64,000 bases of DNA, from positions 24,302 through 88,301 of the forward strand of contig CAVGGQ010000001.1 of assembly GCA_963628785.1 (NCBI GenBank), given 5' to 3'. Source of the stretch: Apopatocola sp963628785 (GTDB lineage: Bacteria; Bacillota; Clostridia; Oscillospirales; Oscillospiraceae). The notes under the pieces were generated by a model. It was given only the letters and a program-made list of their open reading frames with translations, was not told where the DNA came from and searched no databases. Both the position numbers and the translations under genes were made by a program. Shown here piece after piece: positions 1-7,775 of the stretch; the first letter of the stretch is position 1; the number at the start of each line of letters is the position of its first letter.

Positions 1-618
1 GGCATCGGCAGCGCCCTGACCGAAGTTCTTCACAATGGTGTCGAGCTCAAGGTCGGAGAGCGGACGGCAGGGGATACTCGGAATGTAGAAGTTCGGGTTC
101 CAGGAAGCGGAAACGGGCAGTGCATACTTGGTCATGAGGCACTGCGGGTTGCCGACACGGCCGAGGCCGGCGGTGAGCTGGATAAAGATGCGGCTGTTGC
201 GGGCATGGACACCCTGTGCAAGGTCGCGCCAGCCCATGAAGTTCGTGCGAGTTCCGTCGATGCGCGGGAAGTAGGAGAAGTTGCCCTTCTCGGTCACGGA
301 AGCATCGATGTGGTGGCTGACGGGAATAAGACCGGTCGTGAGCAGGCCGACACCGCCCTCGGCGCGCGCGAAGAAGTATTCACGCATCTTGTCGTTCGGA
401 CGGCCGGTTTCCTCGGCCATCTGGCAGTTGCCCATAGGCGCCATTACGAGACGGTTTTTGATCGTCAGGCGATTGACGTGAATGGGGGAGAACATGGTAT
501 CGTACGGCCACAGTTCCTTGGTGTAGCGGCCGGTGCCGCCCTCCTGGTTTTCAAGATCTTTCCGGACCCAGTTGCCGTAGCTGTTGACCAGTCTTTCGAC
601 CAACGCGTCAGTTTTCAA
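1..618 (-). CDS. Old-yellow-enzyme family enoate/dienoyl-CoA reductase, partial (N-terminal part)
   Basis: About 206 residues are visible; the gene runs off the left edge. The translation reads like the N-terminal FMN-binding TIM barrel of the 2-enoate reductase / 2,4-dienoyl-CoA reductase (FadH, FldZ, BaiCD/BaiH) group: a 'MFSPIHVNRLTIKNRLVMAPMG' type strand (residues about 38-60), then an EGGVGLLTTG segment and a typical barrel IQLTAGLGRVGNP strand. The start is TTG at 616-618, preceded by a GGGG ribosome site; I see no better ATG upstream. Such enzymes reduce an activated C=C bond with NAD(P)H, FMN and an Fe-S cluster; the C-terminal Fe-S/FAD part is outside the window. It is divergent from the dehydratase operon (250-bp gap). 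In C. sporogenes a related reductase (FldZ) reduces the enoate made by a dehydratase, so a shared pathway is plausible but inferred. Confidence 0.85.
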   Translation of the reverse strand, partial: MKTDALVERLVNSYGNWVRKDLENQEGGTGRYTKELWPYDTMFSPIHVNRLTIKNRLVMAPMGNCQMAEETGRPNDKMREYFFARAEGGVGLLTTGLIPVSHHIDASVTEKGNFSYFPRIDGTRTNFMGWRDLAQGVHARNSRIFIQLTAGLGRVGNPQCLMTKYALPVSASWNPNFYIPSIPCRPLSDLELDTIVKNFGQGAADA

Positions 619-764
619 ATGAATTCCCCACTTTCTTTTACATTTTATGAATTTTACATTGAATTCTTAACGGATGCTTTGCGCCATTTGTGAAACCATC
701 ACCAACACCATGTTCAATTTAACACATTTCGCGTCGATAATCAACAAAAATTATTAAGAAATTC

Positions 765-793
765 TTGATTCTTATTTAGAAATATGCTAATAT
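765..793 (+). promoter_or_regulatory. Sigma-A promoter of the dehydratase operon
   Basis: -35 TTGATT (765-770), 17-bp spacer, -10 TAATAT (788-793) with an extended TG one base upstream of the -10. Transcription should start near 800, giving a leader of about 70 nt before the CooC-like gene. Confidence 0.7.
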
Positions 794-811
794 AGTTATG
801 TGATAAAAGGA

Positions 812-848
812 GGACAAAGTGTTCAGAAACAGACACTTTGTCCGCTAA
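812..848 (+). promoter_or_regulatory. Leader hairpin overlapping a nine-codon upstream ORF
   Basis: GGACAAAGTG (812-821) and CACTTTGTCC (834-843) form a perfect 10-bp stem with a 12-nt loop. An AGGAGG site just upstream sits 5 nt before a GTG codon (819-821) that opens a nine-residue frame, MFRNRHFVR, ending at TAA 846-848. The hairpin covers almost the whole mini-ORF, so ribosome passage and folding would exclude each other. There is no U-tract, so it is not a terminator. The downstream gene has only a weak AGAGG site. Regulation by leader translation is inferred. Confidence 0.45.
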
Positions 849-868
849 GTTAAAAAGAGGTACCCATA

Positions 869-1633
869 ATGGAGACAAATGCAAAAATCATTGCCGTTTC
901 CGGCAAGGGCGGTGTCGGAAAAACGACACTTGCCGCCGCTATGGTGCGCCACCTGACGGAGTGCAAACCGGACGCAAGGATCCTTGCCATCGATGCCGAC
1001 CCCGCCGTCGGCCTTTCCACCTGCCTCGGCGTGGAAGTGAAGCTCACGCTCGACGAGATCCGCAAGCAAATTATCGATAATGTAGAAGAGGGCAAAACGA
1101 AGGAAGCCATGGAACTCGTGGAAGAATCGCGCTTCCGCATCTTCGATGCTCTTGTGGAAAAGAACGGCTTTGCGTTCCTCGCCATCGGGCGCCCCGAAGC
1201 TGAGGGCTGCTACTGCCGCATCAACGCCTATCTGAAAGACGTCATCACGATGCTCTCCGGCGAGTTTGATTATGTTGTCATTGACAGTGAAGCCGGCATC
1301 GAGCAAATCAACCGCCGCGTGCTCGAGAAAGTCACACATCTTCTGCTTGTATCTGACCAAAGCCGCAAGGGCATTCAGGTCGCCGGCACCATCAAGCAGG
1401 TCGCGGACGAGCTCGTTATGTACAACCACATCGGCGCCGTCATCAACCGCGTGACGAATCCGGATTTAAATAAGTACATCACCATCCCCGGCGTAGAGAT
1501 CCTCTCCTATATCGATACGGATGAGTATCATGCCGCCAACGATATTCAGGGCAAGACCGTATATGATCTGCCGCCCGAGTCGAGCGTCTACCGCGGAACC
1601 AAGGAAATTCTCGAAAAGCTCGACATACTTTAA
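869..1633 (+). CDS. CooC-like nickel-insertion type P-loop ATPase
   Basis: This 254-residue protein belongs to the MinD/NifH/CooC (SIMIBI) ATPases. It has the deviant Walker A GKGGVGKT at residues 12-19, an AIDADPA switch at about 40, a VVIDSEAG Walker B near 140 and, diagnostically, a Cys-Tyr-Cys motif (C114, C116). CooC and AcsF proteins use this CxC to bind nickel at the dimer interface while maturing CO dehydrogenase or acetyl-CoA synthase. No CO dehydrogenase is present here; instead it is the first gene of a dehydratase operon that also carries an acetyl-CoA-synthase-like domain (5817-6545). The likely role is ATP-dependent metal or cluster delivery to one of the operon's enzymes; the client is unknown. 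The start is ATG 869, behind a weak AGAGG. Confidence 0.85.
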   Translation: METNAKIIAVSGKGGVGKTTLAAAMVRHLTECKPDARILAIDADPAVGLSTCLGVEVKLTLDEIRKQIIDNVEEGKTKEAMELVEESRFRIFDALVEKNGFAFLAIGRPEAEGCYCRINAYLKDVITMLSGEFDYVVIDSEAGIEQINRRVLEKVTHLLLVSDQSRKGIQVAGTIKQVADELVMYNHIGAVINRVTNPDLNKYITIPGVEILSYIDTDEYHAANDIQGKTVYDLPPESSVYRGTKEILEKLDIL

Positions 1634-1769
1634 TTTATTTGCGCAAAACTTTTTCACCATAATAGAAACCACTAACCATCAAAACCAACCACCAAACCAC
1701 CAACTACCAACCGCAAACCGCTAAGCAAATCAAGTCAATCCAAACGTCAACAAAAGAGGGGTGTGACAT

Positions 1770-2966
1770 TTGAAGGATCTAAAGTATCTGATTTACTTCG
1801 AGCAGCTTCTGGATAATGCCGACAACGAACTCGTGAAAAAGGCAGCGGCCGATGGTCAGCTGGCTATGGGCTACACATGCTATCATGTACCCGAGCCGAT
1901 CCTGAACGTCGGAAACTGCTTCTCCGTGCGTCTTCGCGCACCGCACACGGGATCCGTCGACATTGCGACATACTACATGTCGAACTACACCTGCGAGTTT
2001 GCCCGCGCACTGACCGAGCGCGCCATTGAAGGCGGCTACCAGTTCCTGGACGCCATGATTGGCGTCGACGCATGCTCCATGATGAACCGCGCTATGGAGC
2101 ATTTTGAGATCCTGCAGGTCAACGATAAGCCGAACTTTTTCGTGACCCATGCGGATATTCCTTTCAAAATCACCGACTATACGCTCGAGTCCTACACGAA
2201 GCAGATGCGTCTGCGCGTGCTCGGCAAGATGCATGAGAAGTACGGCGTGGATGTCTCCGACGAGGCACTGCGCAAAGCGGTGGAAGAGCACAACGAAGTT
2301 TGCCGTATCCTCACCGAGATCGGCGAGCTCCGCAAGATGGAGAACCCGCCCATCACTGGCTACGAGTACCACATTCTCAACCTTGTTTCCTACACCTGCC
2401 CGAAGGCACTGATCCTTCCGTATCTGCGCGAAACGCTCACGGAGATCAAGAAACGCAAGGTCGACGCAAAGCCGTGGTACCGCGCCCGCGTGTCCATCGT
2501 CGGCAGCGAGATCGACGATCCCATGCTCACCAAGCTCATTGAGAACTGCGGCGCTTTCGTCGTGTCCGACCGCTACTGCTTCGGCTCCACGCCCGGCCGC
2601 GAGGTCATCGAGCTCAACGATACGGACGATGTCCTTACGCAGATCTGCCTGCACTACATGAAGCACTCCGAGTGCGCACGCTACATTGCCGATGAAAAGG
2701 TACAGCAGCGCCGCGACACCGCCGACCGCCTCGCCCACGAATTCGGCGCCGAGGGCATCATCTATGAGCAGATGAAGTACTGTGACTACTGGGGATTCGA
2801 GCGCGCTCTCGTCAGCCACATCATGGCCGAAGAGAAGAACTGGCCCGTGCTCTCCATTGACCGTCTGTACAATAACGGCAACTCCGGACAGCTGCGCACC
2901 CGCGTACAGGCGTTCGTTGAGTCGCTGGAGATCAAGCGCATTCGCAAAGAAGGAGGAAACGGCTGA
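1770..2966 (+). CDS. 2-hydroxyacyl-CoA dehydratase family, small subunit (HgdB/FldC/BcrC-like), set 1
   Basis: A 398-residue member of the HgdB/FldC/benzoyl-CoA reductase family. The N-terminal signature is GYTCYHVPEP (C37), followed by a YMSNYTCEFAR segment (C75) and an ACSMMNR segment (C102). The family uses three such cysteines plus a water or substrate ligand to hold a [4Fe-4S] cluster that takes one high-energy electron from the ATP-driven activator. The length is normal for the small subunit. The start is TTG 1770 after GAGGGG. Its stop overlaps the next start (TGATG), so it is translationally coupled to the large subunit. The paralogue at 6570-7775 keeps all three cysteines at identical positions. 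The substrate cannot be read from the sequence; a 2-hydroxyacyl-CoA or an aromatic/enoyl-CoA are options. Confidence 0.88.
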   Translation: MKDLKYLIYFEQLLDNADNELVKKAAADGQLAMGYTCYHVPEPILNVGNCFSVRLRAPHTGSVDIATYYMSNYTCEFARALTERAIEGGYQFLDAMIGVDACSMMNRAMEHFEILQVNDKPNFFVTHADIPFKITDYTLESYTKQMRLRVLGKMHEKYGVDVSDEALRKAVEEHNEVCRILTEIGELRKMENPPITGYEYHILNLVSYTCPKALILPYLRETLTEIKKRKVDAKPWYRARVSIVGSEIDDPMLTKLIENCGAFVVSDRYCFGSTPGREVIELNDTDDVLTQICLHYMKHSECARYIADEKVQQRRDTADRLAHEFGAEGIIYEQMKYCDYWGFERALVSHIMAEEKNWPVLSIDRLYNNGNSGQLRTRVQAFVESLEIKRIRKEGGNG

Positions 2967-4753
2967 TGGCAAAAACTCCGAAATATCCCAATCCCAAGTT
3001 CTTCCGCGCGAAGGACAATATGGACTGGAAGGCCCAGAGCGAAAACCTCAAAGAGTTCCTCAGCATCAGCAAGGATCTGATCGCCGAGACCGACTGGAAA
3101 GCCTTCGGCAAGCGCCAGCTCAAGGGCTGGGCGGACTTCGGCAAGCGCTTTGCGGAAGAGGCGAAGGAGGTTGCCGCCATGTCCTGCGAGGAGCGCCGCG
3201 AGCTGCTGCTCAAGGGCGAGAAAAAGCTCGGCCGCCTCTATAAGAAGGGCGCCATGGCCACCGTCCGCCGCGAGTGGCGCGGTATCGGCGACACGGCGTA
3301 TGACTTCACCGAGTGGCTCCGCATGTGGGGCATGCTCCTCGGCACCTTCTCCAAGGATCTCGTGCCTGCACTGAACTCCGTTCTTTACTACCGCTGGATG
3401 ATGTCCTATATGTGCTGTGTCGGATTCATGGACAAGAACACCATGGGTCAGCGCGGCTCGGCTCTCAAGATGAGCCACCTCATGATCTACGATATTTTCC
3501 GCTATGTCGCCGAGAACCTCGTTCTACAGGCGAAGGGCGACGCGAAGAACGGCAATAGCGCCGAGCTGAACAAGAAGGTCGTTCTCTTCGACGAAATGAC
3601 GATGGGTCAGCTCATGGCCGGCTTCCCCGACCTCATCGGCATTCCGTACCAGCTTTTTGCCGTGTTCCTGGTCTCCGAGATCGACCAGCTCACCTGCGTG
3701 CCGTATATCGACGCCGTCGAGAGCTTCGGCCTGCCCGCCGACTGCTGCCCGGTGCCGTCCTCCGAGTGCGGCGCCCTCGTTCTGGACGCTCTGCCGCACA
3801 TGGGCTCCTGCTTCATCTCAAGCTCCATGCCGTGCGACGGCTCCACGATGGCCTCCTCGTACATGGCACGCCGCTTCCCGGATCTCCCGGTGTTCCATCT
3901 GTGCTTCCCCGTCCGCTACGAGGACAAAGAGACCGTGCAGTGCGCCGCCGAAGACATCCGCGCCTGCATCAAGTTCATTGAAGAGCAGACCGGTGCCAAG
4001 TGGAGCTGGGACGCTTACTTCACCGCCATGAAGCGCTTCAACACCGAAACGAGCTACGAGCTAGAAAAATGGGCCGTCAACCAGACGGCGTACCCGCAGA
4101 TCATCGGACCGTGCTACGAGCTGTTCCGCAAGTGGAACTACGAGATGGACGGCGGCATTGATCCGCGTGTGCCGAAGACCTTCAAGAAGGTCAACAGCAT
4201 CATGCTCAAGGCCTACGAGCGCAAGGAAGAAGCCTGGCCCGGCAAGATGAAATACCGCGCTATCGTGTGGTCCTGCCCCGCGCACTACTACGCGAACTTC
4301 TCCAACTGGCTCGCCAACTGCTGGGGCATCAATGTCCTCGTCGAGATGGAAAGTCTCAACTTCACGAAGCAGCTCGAGACCGAAGATCCCGAAGAAGCGC
4401 TGCGCGATCTCGCCCGTCTGTACGAGCGCATGGTCATGCGCCGTCACACGAACGGCGGCTACCAACACGTCGTAGACGAGCTCTGGAAGCAGTGCGAGAT
4501 CTGGAATGTCGACCTCATCATCATGTATCAGAACGTCGCCTGCAAGAACATGGCCACCGTTCAGGGCATTCTCGATGATCAGGCCCGCCAGCAGAACCGC
4601 AAGATGATCTGGATTGAGCACGATCTGATGGATCCGCGTACCGTCTCCCGCCGCCAGATGCGCGACAAGGTGAACGAGTACATGCGCACCGTCATGCACG
4701 CCGAACCCGTTGACCCGACCCTCGTCGACTTTGAAGACGAGATCTGCATGTAA
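2966..4753 (+). CDS. 2-hydroxyacyl-CoA dehydratase family, large subunit (HgdA/FldB/BcrB-like), set 1
   Basis: At 595 residues this is longer than typical HgdA/FldB/BcrB partners (about 400-480). The extra length is a charged, probably helical N-terminal extension: about 60 residues before the EWRGIGDT block have no counterpart in the paralogue at 7768. Shared blocks with that paralogue include GLP-x3-CP in mid-protein, a PCDGS motif, WSCPAHYYANFSNW, and the C-terminal TVSRRQ...TVMHAEP.DP.L.DF tail. Those cysteines are candidates for cluster ligands. The start ATG 2966 overlaps the stop of the small-subunit gene. Together they should form a heterodimer with one or two [4Fe-4S] clusters, activated by the ATPase encoded at 4837. 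Confidence 0.82.
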   Translation: MAKTPKYPNPKFFRAKDNMDWKAQSENLKEFLSISKDLIAETDWKAFGKRQLKGWADFGKRFAEEAKEVAAMSCEERRELLLKGEKKLGRLYKKGAMATVRREWRGIGDTAYDFTEWLRMWGMLLGTFSKDLVPALNSVLYYRWMMSYMCCVGFMDKNTMGQRGSALKMSHLMIYDIFRYVAENLVLQAKGDAKNGNSAELNKKVVLFDEMTMGQLMAGFPDLIGIPYQLFAVFLVSEIDQLTCVPYIDAVESFGLPADCCPVPSSECGALVLDALPHMGSCFISSSMPCDGSTMASSYMARRFPDLPVFHLCFPVRYEDKETVQCAAEDIRACIKFIEEQTGAKWSWDAYFTAMKRFNTETSYELEKWAVNQTAYPQIIGPCYELFRKWNYEMDGGIDPRVPKTFKKVNSIMLKAYERKEEAWPGKMKYRAIVWSCPAHYYANFSNWLANCWGINVLVEMESLNFTKQLETEDPEEALRDLARLYERMVMRRHTNGGYQHVVDELWKQCEIWNVDLIIMYQNVACKNMATVQGILDDQARQQNRKMIWIEHDLMDPRTVSRRQMRDKVNEYMRTVMHAEPVDPTLVDFEDEICM

Positions 4754-4836
4754 TTAAATAAATGCATGGAGCCGCGAAGCATAAGATGCGGCATCGATGA
4801 ACTAACTTTTGTAACAAATTTTGGAGGGTATATATC

Positions 4837-5643
4837 ATGGCAAAGAAGTATTTCGCTGGGTGCGACGTAGGCTCCACCTATACCAAGGCCGTCATTCTTG
4901 ACGAACAGGGCAACATCGTAGCCAACACCACCATCAAGAGCAAGATCAACTCCGAAGAATCTGCGAAGATCGCAATGCAGCAGGTCATCGACCAGGTCTC
5001 CGACCTGAGCTCTTCCAAAGATCTCGAGTACCTCATCGGCACCGGCTACGGCCGCAACAAGGTTCCCTTTGCTGACGAAAACATCTCTGAGATCAGCTGC
5101 CACGCCATGGGCGTGCACGTGACCGACCCCTCCGTAAAGGCCATCATCGATATCGGCGGCCAGGACGTTAAGGGCATCAGCATCGACACCGACGGCACCG
5201 TGAAGAACTTCGCGATGAACGATAAGTGCGCCGCCGGTACCGGCCGCTTCTACGAGGCCATGGCCCGTTCCTTCGAGATGGATCTTACCCAGTTCTCCAA
5301 CCTCTCCCTGACCGCAAAGAACGTTATCCCCATCACCGCCCAGTGCACCGTGTTTGCCGAGTCCGAGGTCATCACGCTCGTCGGCGAGGGCAAGCCCATG
5401 GACGAGATCGCGGCCGGCATCCAGATGGCCGTTGCCAAGCGCTGCTTCGTTATGGCGAAGAAAGCCGGCGCCACCGACAGCATCACGCTGACCGGCGGCT
5501 GCGCGAAGAACGCCGGCCTCAAGCAGGCCATTGAGCACGTCCTCAAGCTGAAGGTCATCGACCTCAAGACCGACCCGCAGCTCATGGGTGCTCTCGGCGC
5601 GGCAGAGTATGCCCGTCAGAAGGGTCTTTCGAAAGGAGTGTAA
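4837..5643 (+). CDS. ATP-dependent activator of 2-hydroxyacyl-CoA dehydratase (HgdC/FldI type)
   Basis: A 268-residue ASKHA-fold ATPase of the BadF/BadG/BcrA/BcrD family. It shows the phosphate loop GCDVGSTYTKAV (from residue 8), the IDIGGQDVKGI block, NDKCAAGTGRF (C131), AQCTVFAESE (C170) and the C-terminal TLTGGCAKN nucleotide loop. C131 and C170 are 39 residues apart, as C127/C166 are in Acidaminococcus HgdC; in the homodimer these four cysteines bridge one [4Fe-4S] cluster. The reaction hydrolyses ATP to push one low-potential electron into the dehydratase. Only one activator gene accompanies two dehydratase pairs, so it probably serves both. The GGAGGG site is 10 bp before ATG. An 83-bp gap with a small GCCGC/GCGGC hairpin (4784-4804 region) precedes it. 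Confidence 0.93.
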   Translation: MAKKYFAGCDVGSTYTKAVILDEQGNIVANTTIKSKINSEESAKIAMQQVIDQVSDLSSSKDLEYLIGTGYGRNKVPFADENISEISCHAMGVHVTDPSVKAIIDIGGQDVKGISIDTDGTVKNFAMNDKCAAGTGRFYEAMARSFEMDLTQFSNLSLTAKNVIPITAQCTVFAESEVITLVGEGKPMDEIAAGIQMAVAKRCFVMAKKAGATDSITLTGGCAKNAGLKQAIEHVLKLKVIDLKTDPQLMGALGAAEYARQKGLSKGV

Positions 5644-5649
5644 TTCCCA

Positions 5650-5817
5650 ATGAAGAAATTCTGGAAAGTTTTCGGCAAAATCGCTGGCATCCTGACGGCG
5701 GTCATCGGAATCCTGTTCGTTGTGTATTTCTGGAATCTTGACCAGAAGCTGCTCTCCTGGGCTTACACTGCGGTGAATAAGATCTTCGATCGCAAGAAGA
5801 CGGACATTAAGTTCTGA
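5650..5817 (+). CDS. One-helix membrane peptide A of the dehydratase operon
   Basis: A 55-residue ORF starting at ATG 5650, 6 bp after the activator stop and ending in a TGATG overlap with the next gene. It has a basic N-terminus (MKKFWKVFGK), one hydrophobic helix (about residues 11-28), then an amphipathic basic tail. It is clearly paralogous to the 63-residue peptide at 9391-9582: both have VFGKIA at residues 7-12, an IL-rich helix and a (N/D)LD.KLL motif right after the membrane segment. The predicted topology is N-in with the tail outside or at the surface. I know no named family. Position and duplication suggest a membrane anchor or small subunit for a dehydratase pair. Confidence 0.75.
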   Translation: MKKFWKVFGKIAGILTAVIGILFVVYFWNLDQKLLSWAYTAVNKIFDRKKTDIKF

Positions 5818-6545
5818 TGGAGCTTTTCAACAGCTGCATTCACGAATCGGAGGAGCTGCTCCGCGGCTCCTCTCCGGAAAAATGGGCGTACGATTTGTCG
5901 GCGTGCTGGAAGGAAACGGACAGAAACGAACTCGTTATGCTGCGCGAAGCCGCCTTTGAACTCGGCGGCAGCGCGAAAAGCGCTGTATCCTACAGCTGCT
6001 TCACGACCGATGAGCGCCTTGTCGGCAGCGACGAGGTGTGGCTGTACGGCCCGGACCTTTCGGAGATCAAAGGTGACTGCGCATTCGCGCGCATTGTTCT
6101 CTTTTCCATACAGGATGTCGGGGAAGAGGATGAGGCATACCGTGCGCTGCAGGACATTGAATTCGTAAAATACCATGTGTTCCCCAAAGGATACATGATC
6201 CGCGCCCTCTCCGAGGACAACCGCGAGCAGGTGCGCGTAAGCAAAGATGCCGTCCGAGCCGGGATCTCCTTCAAGAATGTCGGCTTTGACTACATCCGCA
6301 AATTCCGCGAAAAGGAAAATGTTCGCTCCGTCCGCGTGATGTTTGTCACCGAACCGAAAGCGGATTATGCGTCACTTCGGACGCTGGCGCGCAAGGTGAA
6401 CGACATTACCCGTTCCTTGAGCACCATTTTAGACGGCATCCCCACCGACTGCGACTCGTGCGGTCTGCGCGAGATCTGCGATGAGGTGGAAGGTATGCGC
6501 GAGCTTCACTTCCAAAAGGCGGGCAAGAACACCGCCGAAAAATAA
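5817..6545 (+). CDS. Free-standing acetyl-CoA synthase (AcsB/CdhC)-like domain with a C-terminal CxxCx5C motif
   Basis: A 242-residue protein. Residues about 70-190 read like the domain of the acetyl-CoA synthase beta subunit (AcsB/CdhC) just before cluster A: a YGPDLSEI block (compare GPDI.QI), a cytosolic alpha/beta stretch, then RVSKDAVRAGISFKNVGFD (compare VSKDAV.KGF.FKN.G) and VRVMFVTEPKADY. The cluster-A domain itself is missing. The chain ends in a short tail with C212, C215 and C221 (C-x2-C-x5-C) and DEVEGMRELHF. This may be a reduced metal site. With the CooC-like ATPase upstream it gives the operon two Wood-Ljungdahl-type parts without CO dehydrogenase. The comparison rests on my recall of the family, not on a search. 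ATG 5817 overlaps the stop of peptide A. Confidence 0.65.
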   Translation: MELFNSCIHESEELLRGSSPEKWAYDLSACWKETDRNELVMLREAAFELGGSAKSAVSYSCFTTDERLVGSDEVWLYGPDLSEIKGDCAFARIVLFSIQDVGEEDEAYRALQDIEFVKYHVFPKGYMIRALSEDNREQVRVSKDAVRAGISFKNVGFDYIRKFREKENVRSVRVMFVTEPKADYASLRTLARKVNDITRSLSTILDGIPTDCDSCGLREICDEVEGMRELHFQKAGKNTAEK

Positions 6546-6569
6546 CAAAGTATCTACGGAGGAAGCCCC

Positions 6570-7775
6570 ATGCGTGATTTGAAAAATGTCATCTTCTATG
6601 ATGACCTGCTGCAGGAGGCCTATAACTCTCTTGTACGTCAGGCAAAAGAAGAAGGCAAATATGCCCTCGGCTATACTTGCTACTTTATGCCGGAAGTCCT
6701 TCTCGATCTGCCCGGCTGCTTCAGCGTACGCCTTCGTGCGCCGCGCTGCACCTCGCCCGATATGGCGACCTACTACATGTCCGGCCGCGTGTGCCACTAT
6801 GCGCGCAGCCTTTTGGAGCGCGCTCTCGAAGGCGGCTACAACTTCATCGACGCCCAGCTCGGCACCGAGACCTGCACCGGCACCTGCCGCTTCCAGGAGC
6901 ACCTTGGCGAGTTGCCCGACCTCATTCAGAATGAGAAATTCTTCGTCTCTTTCACCGATGTGCCCTTCAAGAAGAATCAGAACAGCGTAGAACACTTCAC
7001 CACTACGCTGCAGGTGCATGTGCTCGACGAACTGCACAACCACTTCGGCATTGATGTGTCCGACGAAGCTCTCTTCAAGGCCATCGAGGAGCACAACGAG
7101 GTCTGCGACATCATCACCCAGATCGGTGATTTCCGCAAGCTCGACAACCCGACCATCACCGGCACGGAGTTCCACACCATCAACCTCGTGTCGATGGTCT
7201 GCCCGAAGTACCTTATTCTCCCGTACCTTCGCGAGACGCTCAAAGACCTCAAGACGCGCGAGCCCGACAAGAAGCCCGATTACCGCGTCAAAGTCGTCCT
7301 CGCCGGATCAGAAAACGACGACCCCGGCTTCACGAAGCTTATCGAGAGCTGCGGCGCTCTCGTCGTGGCCGACCGTCACTGCTACGGTTCTCTGCCCGGA
7401 CGCGAGAAGATCGAAGTGCGCGAAGGCGAAAAGCCCCTCACTGCTATCGCCCACCACTATCTCGAAACGAGCGTTTGCCCGCGCTTCATGGAGCAGTCCT
7501 CCATGCGCAGCCGCAAGCAGTACATCGTCGACATCGCCAAGGAATACAAGGCCGACGGCATCATCGTGGAATCCAACAAGTTCTGCGAGTACTGGAGCTA
7601 CGAGCGCGTGGCGGATACGCTCATCCTGCCGCGTGACTTCGGCATCCCCGTGTGCTCCATTGAGAAGGAGTACATCAACTCCGCCTCCGGTCAGCTCCGC
7701 ACCCGCTTCCAGGCGTTTGTGGAGAGTCTGGAGATCAAGAAGATCCAGGAGAAGGAGGGCGTGAAGAATGGATAA
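6570..7775 (+). CDS. 2-hydroxyacyl-CoA dehydratase family, small subunit, set 2
   Basis: A 401-residue paralogue of the 1770-2966 product over its full length: MRDLKNVIFYDDLL against MKDLKYLIYFEQLL, GYTCYFMPEV with C37, CHYARS with C75 and TCTGTCRF with C102. The C-terminal SGQLRTR.QAFVESLEIK block is nearly identical in both. It therefore keeps all candidate [4Fe-4S] ligands. The GGAGG site is 8 bp before ATG 6570, 24 bp after the ACS-like gene. It overlaps the next gene by 8 bp. The duplication of the whole pair, rather than one subunit, suggests either two substrates or one four-subunit enzyme of the benzoyl-CoA-reductase layout. Confidence 0.88.
   Translation: MRDLKNVIFYDDLLQEAYNSLVRQAKEEGKYALGYTCYFMPEVLLDLPGCFSVRLRAPRCTSPDMATYYMSGRVCHYARSLLERALEGGYNFIDAQLGTETCTGTCRFQEHLGELPDLIQNEKFFVSFTDVPFKKNQNSVEHFTTTLQVHVLDELHNHFGIDVSDEALFKAIEEHNEVCDIITQIGDFRKLDNPTITGTEFHTINLVSMVCPKYLILPYLRETLKDLKTREPDKKPDYRVKVVLAGSENDDPGFTKLIESCGALVVADRHCYGSLPGREKIEVREGEKPLTAIAHHYLETSVCPRFMEQSSMRSRKQYIVDIAKEYKADGIIVESNKFCEYWSYERVADTLILPRDFGIPVCSIEKEYINSASGQLRTRFQAFVESLEIKKIQEKEGVKNG

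Noticed and set aside
5817..6545. A functional acetyl-CoA synthase
   Set aside because: The cluster-A domain with its C-x2-C-x8-C-type ligands is absent and no CO dehydrogenase or corrinoid protein is nearby; only the preceding domain is present.
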